From Oryzias latipes (taxonomy: Eukaryota; Chordata; Actinopteri; Beloniformes; Adrianichthyidae), in the NCBI RefSeq assembly GCF_002234675.1, contig NC_019869.2, forward strand, positions 9,782,015-9,846,014: 64,000 nt of DNA, read 5' to 3'. The position numbers and the translations under genes were made by a program. This document shows positions 10,800 through 23,161 of the stretch, piece by piece (positions within the stretch are counted from its first letter, which is position 1; each line of letters opens with the position of its first letter). Below the pieces are notes generated by a model. The model made no database searches, was not told the DNA's origin, and saw nothing but the letters and a program-made list of their open reading frames with translations.

Positions 10800-11950
10800 C
10801 CTAAAACTAGGAAAAAAAATAATAATATTGATAGAATTACTTCAAATTGAACATTATACAGCCCAATATTAAGTAATTTTTTGCTAGTTCAAAGCAAATG
10901 GTTTGAATTTTTTGAGTTTTTCTGTACCTAATTGTAGTTCATCTTAACTTACAGTGGTAAAAAAAAACTGGTTCATTTAGTGGAAACGACTCATTTTAGA
11001 GCAAATGGGGGGAAAAAATGAGAACAAGATTTTAGTAAAAGTTGGCCCATCTTAATACATCAAATGTAAAATAAGCAATTAATCTTAGAACATAAATCTA
11101 AATTTTAAAATCTAAATAAAATGCATTCGAATGTCAATCTGAGTTTCTTTTGTCTTAAAGCAAGTTTTTCTGCTGTCGAGCGTATGGAGCAAAAGGATTT
11201 TGACTCGCTTTCATAATACCTTCCTCATTTCTAAATCTTATCTCCTAATGAGACAAACATTTTCCTCTGTACTGATTTTAAGATTAACCTAGAAGGGTGA
11301 AGAGCAAAGAGAAGTTAAAATAATTAAAACCTGATAAAATAGCTTGACTGTCTAAAAACTAAGTTTTAAATCTCTGCAAGGATCAAATAATTTGGAGTGT
11401 ACTCTTTGAGAAAACACTGCAACTAATATCCTTCTCAAAGCAGGTTAAATAAAATAGAATACAAGATGTTTTTTTGTTTTTTTATAAGTGAAATCTGTCA
11501 ATAGAAACTGGTAGAATTTGTCTTGGAAAGATTTCTTAAAATAAGGCATGTTGTCCTGAATTAGTTATATTGCTTTGATAACTGGAAATATTGTGTCTTT
11601 AAAAAAGCGTGTGTTGCTTTTAAAACCCTTTCACTTCTGTAAAGTAGGTACATTGATGGGTAAACCTACAGGACATGCTACTTCTCCCCCTAAAAAATCC
11701 TACTTTAAGAGCTGTAGACTAGAATCAAACATTCTAAGATAAAGTTGTCAAGATTAAAAGAACATTATGAGTCAAAAAATAGTTTTTTTAGCGATATTAC
11801 TTAAAACAAAACATTTTCTACAAAATGTTCAGGATATGTTGTCTTAAAACCAGTCATTTTACCACACGGAAAAGTTACTTGTGAAGTAGTTTTGTCTCAT
11901 GTCAAGTACAAAAATATATTTTTGTACTAGTTTTTGTTTTTGCAGTGTAG
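10800..11950. repeat. AT-rich repeat ending TTTTTGCAGTG
   Basis: No ORF or splice-bounded exon is visible. The right end TTTTTGTTTTTGCAGTGTAG and phrases such as AAATAAGG, GTCTTAAA match a dispersed fish repeat whose opposite end is CACTGCAAAAA (seen at about 29966). The left boundary is uncertain. Confidence 0.4.
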
Positions 11951-12310
11951 ATTTGCTTCTGTCTTTATGTTTCTGAAAGTACCGCATGTTTAATATAAGA
12001 CAGAGTGTTCATCAGCTGCTCAAATTCACACTTTAGGTCACCCTAATGATCTTAATGTGACACTTCCACTGAGAAGAGGATCCAGAATCAATGAGAACCT
12101 TTACCAGGCTTCCATTGCATAACATTCCACAGATTACATAACAAAGGACAGAACACTATGGGAGGGCATGACCATTGGAGTCTTCCTATAGAAATAAATA
12201 ACACAATATTCTCCTATATTTATACAACTGTCTTGTCATTGCCACTATTGCAGGAAGAGAAGACATCAAGATTAAGAGGGTGAAGCCCCAGAACTACAGT
12301 ACAAAGTATT

Positions 12311-12375
12311 AGATCTGCCGAGAAGCGGCAGATCTGCAGTCTCTGCTGTCTCTGGAGTGACCAGAGACAGCAGAG
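12311..12375. repeat. Two tandem perfect hairpins
   Basis: Arms AGATCTGCCG and CGGCAGATCT enclose a 5-nt loop (12311-12335). After five bases, arms CTCTGCTGTCTCTGG and CCAGAGACAGCAGAG enclose another 5-nt loop (12341-12375). Both stems are mismatch-free. They lie about 735 bp upstream of the POLR1F start codon, in otherwise AT-rich DNA. Function is unknown. Confidence 0.9.
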
Positions 12376-13109
12376 GCCTTTTACTTTGAAAATGTTAAAA
12401 CAGGTTAAAACAGGTCTAATCTAAAAGAAATGGTTTCATAAAACAATATATTTGAAAACAACACATCTAGAATAAAAATAAAGAGAGAAAAATGTGAATG
12501 GTTAGTATTTTGCCCAGTGCTCTCCACTCATCCCAGCTGACAGTCCTTAAATGGCCATGCAGTCCTGCACTCAGGACCACTATCCATGCAGAAAGGAAAG
12601 AGATCCATGAGCAGATTTAAAAGAACACACAATCATGCAAAATAAACAAATAGAAGTATTTTTTTATAAAGAAAAAAACACTGGTGTCTGGGCTACAGTG
12701 GTGCTAATAAAGATCTTTGGAAGCAACTTGCATGCTCGACCTCGGGAAGGGTGAAGCATGTTCATTCACTCTGTGTCTCCAAATGGCGGTGTACCTCCAG
12801 GTAATGCGCCTCCTCCCAGCACTCAGTTACCTGCCTCTAAACATCTTTCATTCTGTTTGGGAATAGTCCCACTTTGGCTTTGATGATTCCAGTCCACATT
12901 AATGAAACAAGAATGAAACATTTATTTATAAAAATAAAAAATAAAAATAAAAGACTACGTTTCTGCTCATGCTTCATATTTCATGCTGTAGTTTCACCGC
13001 CTCACCAGCAGAGGGCAACATACGCATAAATGTTAAACTTCGGTTGGTGGCAGGTCGATCCTCTTTCCGGAAACTACGACTTGTTTGTTTTCCGGTCTTC
13101 TCACGCAGC

Positions 13110-16100
13110 ATGGAGAACCTGATCCACGCCGAACCAAAACACGTGAAAATGTCGGCTGAACCTCTTGCCGTCTCTGGCTCGATTCCGGTGGATCCAGCGT
13201 CCGCAGCTGCAGAAAAAGCTGCGGGCGGTGCTCCGTGTTTGGTCCCGTCTTACTCCGCCGCCGTGGAGCTGCTGTCAGCGCCGTACTCCTGCCTGGTGAT
13301 GAACCCCCGCAGGAGGCACGTCGTCCTCCCGCCGGTCTACCTCCACAAGAAGAGAAGCGGAATCCAGGAGGAGCTGGAAGCGGAGCTCCTGAAGTTCTCC
13401 CAGAGGTACCCCGACATCCTTTAGTGGAGTCTGTGAAGATGAAGCGCGTTAAAAAAAAAGAGACTTTATCCATCCATCCAAATGAACTACAACACAATAA
13501 ATATCTGTCTGTGTCCGGATCAATTTTAAGATGATTCATTAAGACGCACTCCAATGAAAATTCTTTTTCAAACATGTTCTTGTCACATTTTTCTCACGTT
13601 GGAGGACATATCTTAAGGAAAATTGGTATTAAAACGGCTTTTTTAAGTATTTTTTAATCTAATTGTTGTGAATCATCAGGAGCAGACGAAAAAACATGAT
13701 GCTGAAGTTGGCTTCCGATTCGCGAGGGCACTAAAGAAACATTCAATGCATTTCTCGGGCTAAGATCACCTAAAACCGGTCCCTGTTAAAACACCGCTGG
13801 ACCTGGACCCCTCAAACCTGGATTAAATTATACATTAGATAGTTAAGAATGCATTAAACGCAGGTTCTGATTTATTAAACCTTCTTCCGATTTGTAAAAA
13901 TGTGAAAGAATGATTTGTATCGCATTTTACGCACAGAGTCCACCTCAGACCAGGTCCTGTTCAGAAACCGCTGTGTGAAAAGTGCAGTGGAATGTTTCTT
14001 TAGTGCTCCCGCGAATCAGAAGCTGTGAATCAGAAGCCAACTTCAGCATTGTCGAAAAAATGCTGTTGAAAAAAGCTTGTTATTTTTATTATCATTTTGG
14101 CTGAAAAGGACATTTACATTTCATGTATTCATTCCTAGAGTACCTTCCACCCCCAGCCTCGTAGACCCAAAGTGCTGTACACAGGGAAGGTAGAATACAT
14201 CATATAAGTATAAAAACAGAGATTGAAACCAACATAACAAAAAGGCAGCTAGGCAGAGACAGCGGCGTGATGGTGGAGGAACAGTTTGGCTTTAAAGCTC
14301 TCCAAGAGTGTAACCTCTCTGTTAGCCGGTGGATGTTGAGTCAACGCACAATCCCTTTAGAACTTACATGTGGTTCTCACAATAGTAACACACACTGGTC
14401 AGCAGAGCACAAGAACTCGAGGGGAGAATATTTTAAAAGCAGACTAGGTAAGAAGATGCCGTACCTGCTAATGACAAAAACAAAAACAGGAATTTTCTTT
14501 TTCTTTTTAAAAAAAAAAACGATTGCATGGGCAGTCAGTTTAAGGAGACCAGGATTGGGGTAATGCGCTCAGATTTCTTTGTACCACGAATAAATCTGCC
14601 GGCTGCATTTTGAACTAGCTGCAGCCTCGCTATTGCGGGACACCGCATATAAGGAGCTGCAATAATTTAGCCTTGACTACACAGAAGATGCTACACAATT
14701 ACAAAATCTAATTTGGATAAAAAAACCATAATCCTCGCCAAACGCTGCAGCTGAAAAAAGCAGGACCTGGTTACAGCCTTTATTTGGAGGTCCACTTTCA
14801 AGGTAGCATCGAGTTTCACGCCTAGGTTATAGACCACAGACTGTTGAAACGGGGCGAGCGAGAGGAGATGAAGACCGCGATCCTTTCGACCACGACGGGA
14901 AAACATAATTACTGCAGTTTTTGTTTCATTAAGCCCAAAGAAGTTAGCCGACATCCACTTGGCCGTCCAGTTGTTGCCTGAACAGTCGGGACATTTGCGC
15001 ATAGCAACAAAGATTTGGCAGTCGTCTGCATAAAGATGGAAATCCACTTTATGCTTACTAACCAGCAGTAGTCACGTGAACATAGGTACCGTCTTACTCC
15101 GCCGCCGTGGAGCTGCTGTCAGCGCCAACCTCACCCTCATCCGACTTTTATGGTGCAATTGATAAATTTAAAAAAAAGTGTTTTATTTTTAAATATGATT
15201 ATAAATGGGAATCCACCATTTGAACAACTTTATTAGCAGCATCCTCGTAATATTAGACCGCTGGTTGTTGAATGTTATGTATTATTATTATTGTCTGTGG
15301 GAACAACTGTCACAATAAATCCTTTTTTTTCTGTTAAATGCTGCTGTTTTTTTATTTTGAAGTCAAAGGATCGTCTTCTGTTTCCTCACTGGCTCTTCTC
15401 TGCAAAAAGAAACTTTCCAAATGTGTTTGTTTTTTGCTAACTGTGCTAGCTTCGGGGCTGCAGTTTGCGCACGCTTTAAGAAAGTATCGATGGATTTTCA
15501 ACACGCAACCAAGCGACTTGAAGAATGAGTTGGATGCGGTGAAGAATCCAGTAGATTTTTAAAATAAAACTTCACCCAGAACTAAATAAAACAGAAATAA
15601 TGGAGGTCCTGTTTTTTTCTCTGCGGCCCGGTACCATTTGTCCAACAAACTGGTACCGGTCTACCGCCCAGGGGTTGGGGATGCCTTTAACATACCTTAA
15701 GTTTACCTTAAAGAATCCGGTATTTAAGAGATACCTGAGAGCCCTGAATGTTGTCCAGAGAACCTGGAGAGTGCCATCCTCCAAGAGCGTTGGGCACTGG
15801 GTTAAGATGGTGGAGTATGATCCCCTCTGGGTTCTTTGGGATGGACAGTTTTAGGTACTAGGACCACACAGAACATTTTGTCTAGGTATTTACCTTCTTG
15901 TTTAGTTTATTCCAGTCAGCTGATGTTTGTTCGTCTGGCTGTGACACAACTTTTCTCAGCTATGTGTACATGTGCCTTGCAGTCTGAACGGAGTACCCCT
16001 GGCTTATGACAACATCCGGATAGTGGGCAGACATGGAGACATCTACGATGACAGCGGCTACATTCACATGGACATAGAGGCCAATTTTGTTGTATTTCAA

Positions 16101-18260
16101 CCCAAAAAAGGGCAGAAACTCCTGGTATGTTTTTGTTTTTCTTTGGTAAAAGCTATTATATTTGCAGAGGAGCTGAAGCTTTGTTTAGAGAATAATGCAG
16201 ACATACTACAGCATGAACAGATGCTCTATTTCCCGCAGGGTAAAGTAAATAAACTAGGAGTGAGCCATGTTGGCTGTCTTGTGCACGGCTGTTTCAATGC
16301 CAGCATCCCAAAACCAAATCTCGTCTCTGTGGAAACCTGGAGGGATGCGGGGCCCAAGATCGGGTCGGAGCTGGAGTTTGAGGTGACAGCTCTGGATGCG
16401 GACGCTGCTGGGGTGCTTCTGATCAGAGGACGTCTGCTCAAGACCAGGTATCAAATGTGGACGTTTTTTCTAATGACATATTTAGGCTAGAGTCGCCTCG
16501 CTAGCTTGTTGCGTGCACAGAGTTGGACGCCATATTGGATGTGTAATGGTAGCTCACTGGTGTGCTACCATTACACTAACAGCTGGAAAAACAAGGATGT
16601 GACTTTAATGTGACATGATTACTGTCAGCTTATAAAGGAGAACTTGTAGAAAGCATTCTAGGAATATCTGAGTGAGTTTTCTCTGACTAGTGAACATTTA
16701 GGCTGATCTTGTAGTCTATCCAAACTCAATGGTAGCACTAGACTTGGCACTATTTCCATGTTTTCTGGCAGGACCACCAATCTTTTTTTGTTATTTTGGA
16801 TAATGACCCGTGGAATTGAAGCATATTACTAAGCAGTCCTTAGAAACTGTTCAAACAATCACGTGGATTTGTGTTTCCAGTCGTGTCCCGACAAAATATA
16901 GGCTGATGTTATTCCCACATATTTACGTGCAGCCAAGATGCAGATTGCGGCATTTCCCGCATGGATTTTATGTTCATGAAACAAGGCTAATGTTGTTAGC
17001 ACGTGTTAGCCCTCGCCTAACCCTTCTTCCAGCTCCGTTCTTCCACAAACAAAATTACTGACCACACGGATTAACATTAAAACAAGCAGGCACTTCATAA
17101 TATTCATAACATTAATAAAACGACGTTTGGAAGATCGTCTGGTATATTACAGAGCTGCTTCTTGAATGTATATGGCAGCAAGGTTTGTTTACTGTGGGAC
17201 TCATTTCCTCTTCTGGTATTTTCAACACTACTGCGCATGCCCACATGATTTATTCCGACCGAAAGTGTGACCATGTGAACGTTTGTTATATTCGGAAAAA
17301 GGTTTTTCTGTGCCCATGTGCACGGTTGGATTTCAATCCGACCATTGATCCGATCAAGATATTTTGCGCATGTAACGGCGGCTAGTGTCTAACAGCAGCG
17401 CCGTCTCCAAATCTACACTTTTTATTCAACTTTCTGCTGCTGCTATAAGTCCAGCAGGTTTATCCTCCAGTTCTTTAAAGGAAACATGGACAGAGGGGAT
17501 TGATTGACCATGTTTCCAGCCAATCAGGATGCAAAACACAGAGCACTGATAAAAAAAAAAAGCATGCAAACAGCAAGACTTCAAGAGGTGAACCATGATT
17601 CTGCGATGGACTAATATATAGCTAATGCTAAGCCTTTCAAATACTATCAATTGGAAGACTAGATGTGCTGATTTTTAGTTGCTTTTGAATGAATATTTCC
17701 CTTTTCTTGTATTTTAGTGTTCAAAAAGCAAATGTTAACATTTGAAATGTCCTCTTGATGTTACTTAGCGCTCCTCTTTTGTCTTTTTCAGGGTCCAGGA
17801 GCTGCTGGCCCTCTGTGAGATGTCAGAGTCTACTCATCCCGCTGACACAGAACCAAACCCAGAGTCAGTCCAGCAAGAGCCAGAGGAACCCCCCAAGAAG
17901 AAAAAGAAAAAAGATCAGATCAAAGAGCTGGAGACAGGAGAGGAAACAACAAGGTTACCTCAGAACCAGGTGGACTGTAGTTCAACGCCCCATCCAAATG
18001 GAACAACAGATGAGATCCAGAATGAAGAAGCTGGGGACAAAAAGAAGAAGAAGAAAAAGAAAAAAGAAAAACATCTGAAGGAAGAGGTGGAGGAAATTGA
18101 GGTATCTCCTCCTGAAGTCCACTGCAGCGACTCCAGCGGTTACCTCAGCGACAAACCGAGCAAGAAAAGAAAGCATGAAAGTGGTAGTGACGGCACGGTG
18201 GCTTTCACAGATGAAATCACGCCTACAAAATCTAAGAAGAAGAAAAAAAACGGACAGTGA
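13110..18260 (+). CDS. polr1f: RNA polymerase I subunit RPA43 (POLR1F/TWISTNB), complete
   Basis: Four exons join in phase to give 371 residues: 13110-13405, 15983-16124, 16239-16447 and 17792-18260. Splice sites are CAGAG|GTACCC, TTGCAG|TCTG, CTG|GTATGT, CGCAG|GGT, CCAG|GTATC and TTTCAG|GGTC. The N-terminal RPB7-like/SHS2 part includes SAPYSCLVMNPRRRHVVLPP and LNGVPLAYDNIRIVG, then DIYDDSGYIHMDIEANFVVF. The OB-fold part holds SHVGCLVHGCFNASIPKP and LEFEVTALDADAAGVLLIRG. The C-terminal exon is acidic and lysine-rich (KKKKKK runs, SDSSGYLSD), as in the human protein (about 338 residues). The product forms the Pol I stalk with the A14-type partner and contacts the initiation factor RRN3 in the nucleolus. 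The start MENLIHAEP was chosen because it sits at the exon 1 head; an in-frame ATG 14 codons later (MSAEPLAVSG) is a possible alternative. Intron 2 is only 114 bp. Intron 1 carries transposons. Confidence 0.95.
13537..14095 (+). mobile_element. MITE-A copy in POLR1F intron 1, interrupted by another element
   Basis: The left end is TTAAGACGCACTCCAATGAA at the family terminus, followed by TCACGTTGGAGGACATATC and AATCATCAGGAGCAGACGAA. The match is interrupted at about 13698 and resumes at about 14050 (GTCGAAAAAATGCTGTTGAA). The insert is the separate element at 13699-14049. The right part of this copy is lost. Confidence 0.65.
13699..14049. mobile_element. 351-bp inverted-repeat element nested in MITE-A
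   Basis: The left end ATGCTGAAGTTGGCTTC continues to CGCGAGGGCACTAAAGAAAC. The right end carries GTTTCTTTAGTGCTCCCGCG, then GAAGCCAACTTCAGCAT. The arms span about 45-60 bp with a small insertion in the right arm. The CGAAAAAA-like sequence on both sides could be a target duplication. It is non-coding. Confidence 0.72.
14110..15060 (-). mobile_element. L2/CR1-type LINE fragment in POLR1F intron 1
   Basis: Minus-strand ORF 14691-15047 reads FHLYADDCQIFV (the reverse transcriptase YADD catalytic box), WMSANFFGLNETKTAVIMFS and VVYNLGVKLDATLKVDLQI, the usual order downstream of the active site in L2-type LINEs. The remaining lower-coordinate part is 3' sequence with in-frame stops. The 98-residue plus-strand ORF at 14267-14563 is within it and is not a gene. 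Confidence 0.8.
15089..15126 (+). repeat. 38-bp copy of POLR1F exon 1 inside intron 1
   Basis: The stretch starting CCGTCTTACTCCGCCGCCGT and ending GCTGCTGTCAGCGCC is identical to 13245-13282 in the POLR1F coding exon. It lies 1.84 kb downstream in the same orientation, about 30 bp past the LINE fragment. Flanks differ, so it is not a wider duplication. Confidence 0.93.
15330..15982. other. Remainder of POLR1F intron 1
   Basis: No exon seen. A short piece around 15618-15690 (GCGGCCCGGTACCATTTGTC, CAGGGGTTGGGGATGCC) resembles a widespread hAT-type fragment. The ORFs 15338-15562 and 15600-15854 have no recognised domains. Confidence 0.4.
16448..17791. other. POLR1F intron 3
   Basis: A 1.3-kb intron between the OB-fold exon and the lysine-rich last exon. 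Nothing coding is recognised. The stretch 17210-17390 (CCGACCGAAAGTGTGACCAT, CAATCCGACCATTGATCCG) looks repeat-like but has no clear ends. Confidence 0.6.
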
Positions 18261-18800
18261 GCAGTTTGCCTGAAGTAAGACTTTTCTGTGGGGAATTCAG
18301 ATATATTATTAAAAAGATCAAAGTGATCATGATTTTTTTGTGCCTTAAAGATTTGACAGTTAAGAGAAGACTTCTGCTTGACGTGCTTCTTTTTGAGCTT
18401 CTGAGCTGAAGATCAAAAAACAGGAGTCGGGACAGATAAGATGCTGTCCTTCGAGTCAAATCGTGTGATTCCAAAGTCTACGAGACGATTGAGTCCACCT
18501 TATTGCAAATGTACCAACCGTCAATATAATGTAAAGTCACCAGCAGAGGGAGCCAAAGCATCCAGACTCAAGACTTCCCACATTTTTGTTCAGTTTTTTT
18601 AAATGAAATTATCTGTAATTTTTGAGATAATATGGTCCGTGTCAACAGATATGACCAATTTTTTGGGTAACTTAAGGATTTCTATTAATTTCCTGCCCCA
18701 ATCAAACATTTTATGTACATGTATGAATATACCTTGCATCAAAAAAATCTTTAGAACTCTTTTTATTCCCCCAAAAATAAAACTTTCTCAATTATTTTCT
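18261..18800 (+). other. polr1f: Probable POLR1F 3'UTR
   Basis: Follows the stop codon and reaches an AATAAA signal at 18776-18781. The exact cleavage site cannot be set from sequence alone. Confidence 0.5.
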
Positions 18801-20398
18801 CAAAGTTGTGTTTTTTCTTTGTGGGAAACTTTCCCTACAAGCAATTTAGTGCTAACAAGTGGGTGTGGACTGATAAAGTGCTGATGGACAGCACTGAAGA
18901 GGTTAGTGTTTTCTTTACCCTACCTCCACACACAAACACCCTCCCACTTTCAGGGGCAAATCTAATTTGCTTTCTACTGCTAGGTGTTGGGCAGCTTATC
19001 AAAAGCTGCTTAAATGAGGACAGATGGGGAGCTTTGACTTCTGTCACACCCCACAGTGCTTTTCTGACAAACTCGCACATCATTTTTCATTAAAGGTCTC
19101 TGATTCACCACAAAACAGAACACTGGACATTTCTAAACATTCAACTCTATCACTCTGTATAAAACTCACTAAAATAAGCTAAAACGTTGAGATGATCTGG
19201 GTTTTTACTTCATTCACCTTCGTATCTGCAATCCTGTTTTCAGGAATAACGTTTTCTTTAAAGATATTTAAACTATTTAGGTTGTGTTTTGTTAAACTCT
19301 TTTAAATTTTACCATATAAGCAAGATTTAAGAGGAAAGAGGAGAAAAACTGTTGAAAATATACATTAAAAAAAGAAAAACTATCTAAAAGGTTAAAAATC
19401 TCTAAAGAAGGTATAATTCTTTTAGAAAGTTATTTGAGCCTAACATGAATTTGTTGAAAGCTCTTTTAATGAAGAAAATGTAAAAAAAAAAAGGAAACTT
19501 GTTTAAAAAAAGACAATACATAGTCCAGAGAAATGTTAGTGATGTTTATATCACTAAATCTGATTATGAAAAATGACCACAAGTATTTCTGTTATTTTAT
19601 TTTTAACTTCTTTTGCTAAATCACCAAAACGTTCTGCAAACACGGAATAATATCTAGAAATCCACACTCAACATGCATTTAGTCCAGTCCAAATTCATAC
19701 CACTAGTTTTTAGGTTAAAACAATATATATATTTTTTATTCCCCAGTCTGATCTTGTCTAATTTTTCAAACATCATCACAAATAATTCTCATTTTTTCAA
19801 AGAAAACATGAATGGAGGTTTTTAAATGCAGACTGTAGGGTTAGAAAATGTGATCCTAAATTTTATATTTTGTTTTTAAATCTATATAATTTAAAATAAT
19901 CTAACAAAGGTCATGTAGTTTAATTTGAGTCTTATTTCATTTATATAAATATTTGGCTCTGTTTTGCACTTTCAGCCTCCTATCTATGGTAGTGGTTTTT
20001 GTTCCATTATTTCAAGCGCAATTCTCACTGTTTTAAATGTAAAACTTTAATTTTTTGTGCTCTAAGAATTATTTGTTACTTAAAACAGAAAAACGGTCTT
20101 GAAACTCAGAAACACGGGTAATCAAAACAATTTTCACTCAGGAATAATTCTCTCTCTTCTGCGCTCAAAACAAAGCAGGGCACCGCGCTACAATTGTGCC
20201 ACAACAGCCAGACAATCACAGACATGGACAGAAAGGTTGATGCTGATTGGTCAGAAGTTCTTCCAATCACGCACAAACCTGAGCCCGTCTACGAGCTGAT
20301 ATTTTTATGGACTGAAAACACCCGATAGTTTTCAAAATTCTTGTTTCTTATTTGAGAACATTTCGCCTTCACCATATCCCTAAATATTGATATTTACC
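18801..20398. other. AT-rich intergenic DNA
   Basis: I see no gene, splice-bounded exon or RNA gene. It is dominated by A/T homopolymer runs. Confidence 0.6.
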
Positions 20399-20612
20399 GA
20401 AGAGGATTAGGGCCATGGACAAAGAAAAAAAAAGGGCAATAGAAAATTCTGAGAATAGAGTCAGAATTCTGAGAGTCAGAATTCTGACTTTATTGTCAGA
20501 ATTCTTACTTTAATCTCAGAATTCTGAGAATAAAGTCAGAATTCTGAGTTTAAAGTCAAAATTTTCTATGCCTTTTTTTTTTCTTTGTCCATGGCCCTAA
20601 TCCTCTTCCGTA
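20399..20612. mobile_element. Palindromic MITE of about 212 bp
   Basis: The left end GAAGAGGATTAGGGCCATGG continues ACAAAGAAAAAAAA and the right end is its near-perfect complement (TTTCTTTGTCCATGGCCCTA, ATCCTCTTCC). The interior consists of repeated GTCAGAATTCTGAG-type motifs, themselves palindromic (GAATTC cores). There is no ORF. Confidence 0.88.
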
Positions 20613-22320
20613 CATATTGACAAAAATGTACAGTGAAAATGTTTTTCAACCGTTTTAAAATGAACAGAATAAAAATTTAAAACACAGGAAAAAATAGAGT
20701 TATATGCTATCCAGCTCTAGGCATCATTCTCCTGGATCAACCTAAACAGAAAAATAAAAAAAATTAGATATGAATGTGGATCACGTCAATAGGGATTGTC
20801 GGGTAGCTTTTCCTGCATTAACAGGCTGAAACAGCAAATAAATGAAACATCCTAATATCAATATTTCATCTGATTAAACCTGTTTGAGAGTCCATCTTTG
20901 GGTGACCTCATCCTTTTTCAATGTTTTCACACGCAGAAGTCCAGATAAAATTCCTAATCTTGGAGAGATTTAGGAGTTTGCAGAGTTTCAGTGATGTTTC
21001 AGTGTAATTTGTTCCCCCTGGTGTTATCGCTCTCATTTGCCCAGTCCCAACCCCAACCCGGGTGCACCTCTGGTACACCTGCACCCCCTCCCACCACAAA
21101 CTCCCATCTCTCTTTGGTGACTCCCTCACACTTGCTGTCCTTCTTCACTCACTCCGCTCTGAATCACCTCCTCCTCCTCCTCCTCCTCCTCCTCCTTGTC
21201 TCCTTGATTTATTGGAGGCAGTGTGCAGTTCACATGCATTCCACTTCTGACCCCCCCCCCCCCCCACACACACACACACACACAACTGGACTCTCATATC
21301 TGACGTTTATCTTCATGATTACTCCACAGACAGACAAAAAAGGGGGGCAGGGGGTGTTAGAGGTGAGACAACAGAGTTTGGTTGAGCCTCCGTCTGCATT
21401 GATAGAAGCAGGATCTGCTGTGTGTCTGTGTGTTAATAATGTGTATCCGTTGGCTGTGGATCTCCGTCTCTGTCATAGTTTCCAGGCTTCCTCCAAGGAA
21501 ATGCCCATGGAGTCTTTGTGGAGAACTCACTGCGTCCCCAAGCAGTTCCTCAGATTCAGGACTCACACACATCTCACACACTCAGGAGGACCCAATCCAC
21601 AAATCCCCGTCCATGCACGTGCTGTTGGCCAAGTCTAATTAGTTATGTGGTCGACGCTGCGATCTCAGAGCCCCAAAAGGCAGCAGGCCATAAAGCTTAA
21701 GTGTTCCACCATTCAGAGCTGTGTAGCTGTGGCCATATATCCTCTCAACACTGCTTTGCTAGAGCGGACTTGTGTCAAAGAGTTTCCCTCACAGGCCAAC
21801 CGACACCAATGAAACCTCTTAAAGGAGCCTTCAAAGAGAGTTTTCTGGCACCTTTCTGCATCTTTGTTCCATTCAAGCACACAAATAACCCAAGCTCACA
21901 TGTAGTTAGATGATGATGAGATGAGATGAAGCTTTCAAATCTTCGCCAAGAGTTCAGTGCATGCACGTGCACGTAAAAATATACGTGTACTAGTAACCCC
22001 AGGACTGAATTCAGCTTGGCTAGTTAGCCGGATTCCCACACATACCGGTACTTTGTTTCCTCTGCACCCGACACCCACAGTCAGTAACCCTGGTGACGAC
22101 AGGAAGGGTGACAAACAGAACTTTCAGGAATGTTTCTTTTTTTTTGCGTTTGTATCTCATCCATCAGGATATCCAGATAAGAAGTTGGTGTCATGTTTAA
22201 TCACGTTTTTGAAGATGGAAGTTGCTTAACATTATATATTATATTAATGTAAATATAAATTATATAATATAAATTATATATATTTATATATTTATATATC
22301 ATTGAAATAACTTGAAAAAG
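20613..22320. other. Intergenic DNA with microsatellites
   Basis: It contains a CTC run (21172-21198), a C-run plus CA repeat (21250-21283) and an AT-rich tract (22235-22300). The 215-residue ORF at 20991-21638 spans the CTC, poly-C and CA tracts and shows no domain, so I do not call it a gene. Confidence 0.55.
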
Positions 22321-22339
22321 TTCAACAGTAATCAGCCAT

Positions 22340-23160
<821 letters not shown>

Positions 23161-23161
23161 G

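Noticed and set aside
13033-13575. 180-residue minus-strand ORF across POLR1F exon 1
   Set aside because: It is the antisense shadow of a GC-rich coding exon, with no domain; the plus-strand exon matches POLR1F.
20991-21638. 215-residue plus-strand ORF
   Set aside because: It runs through CTC, poly-C and CA repeats and has no splice sites or domain suggesting an exon.
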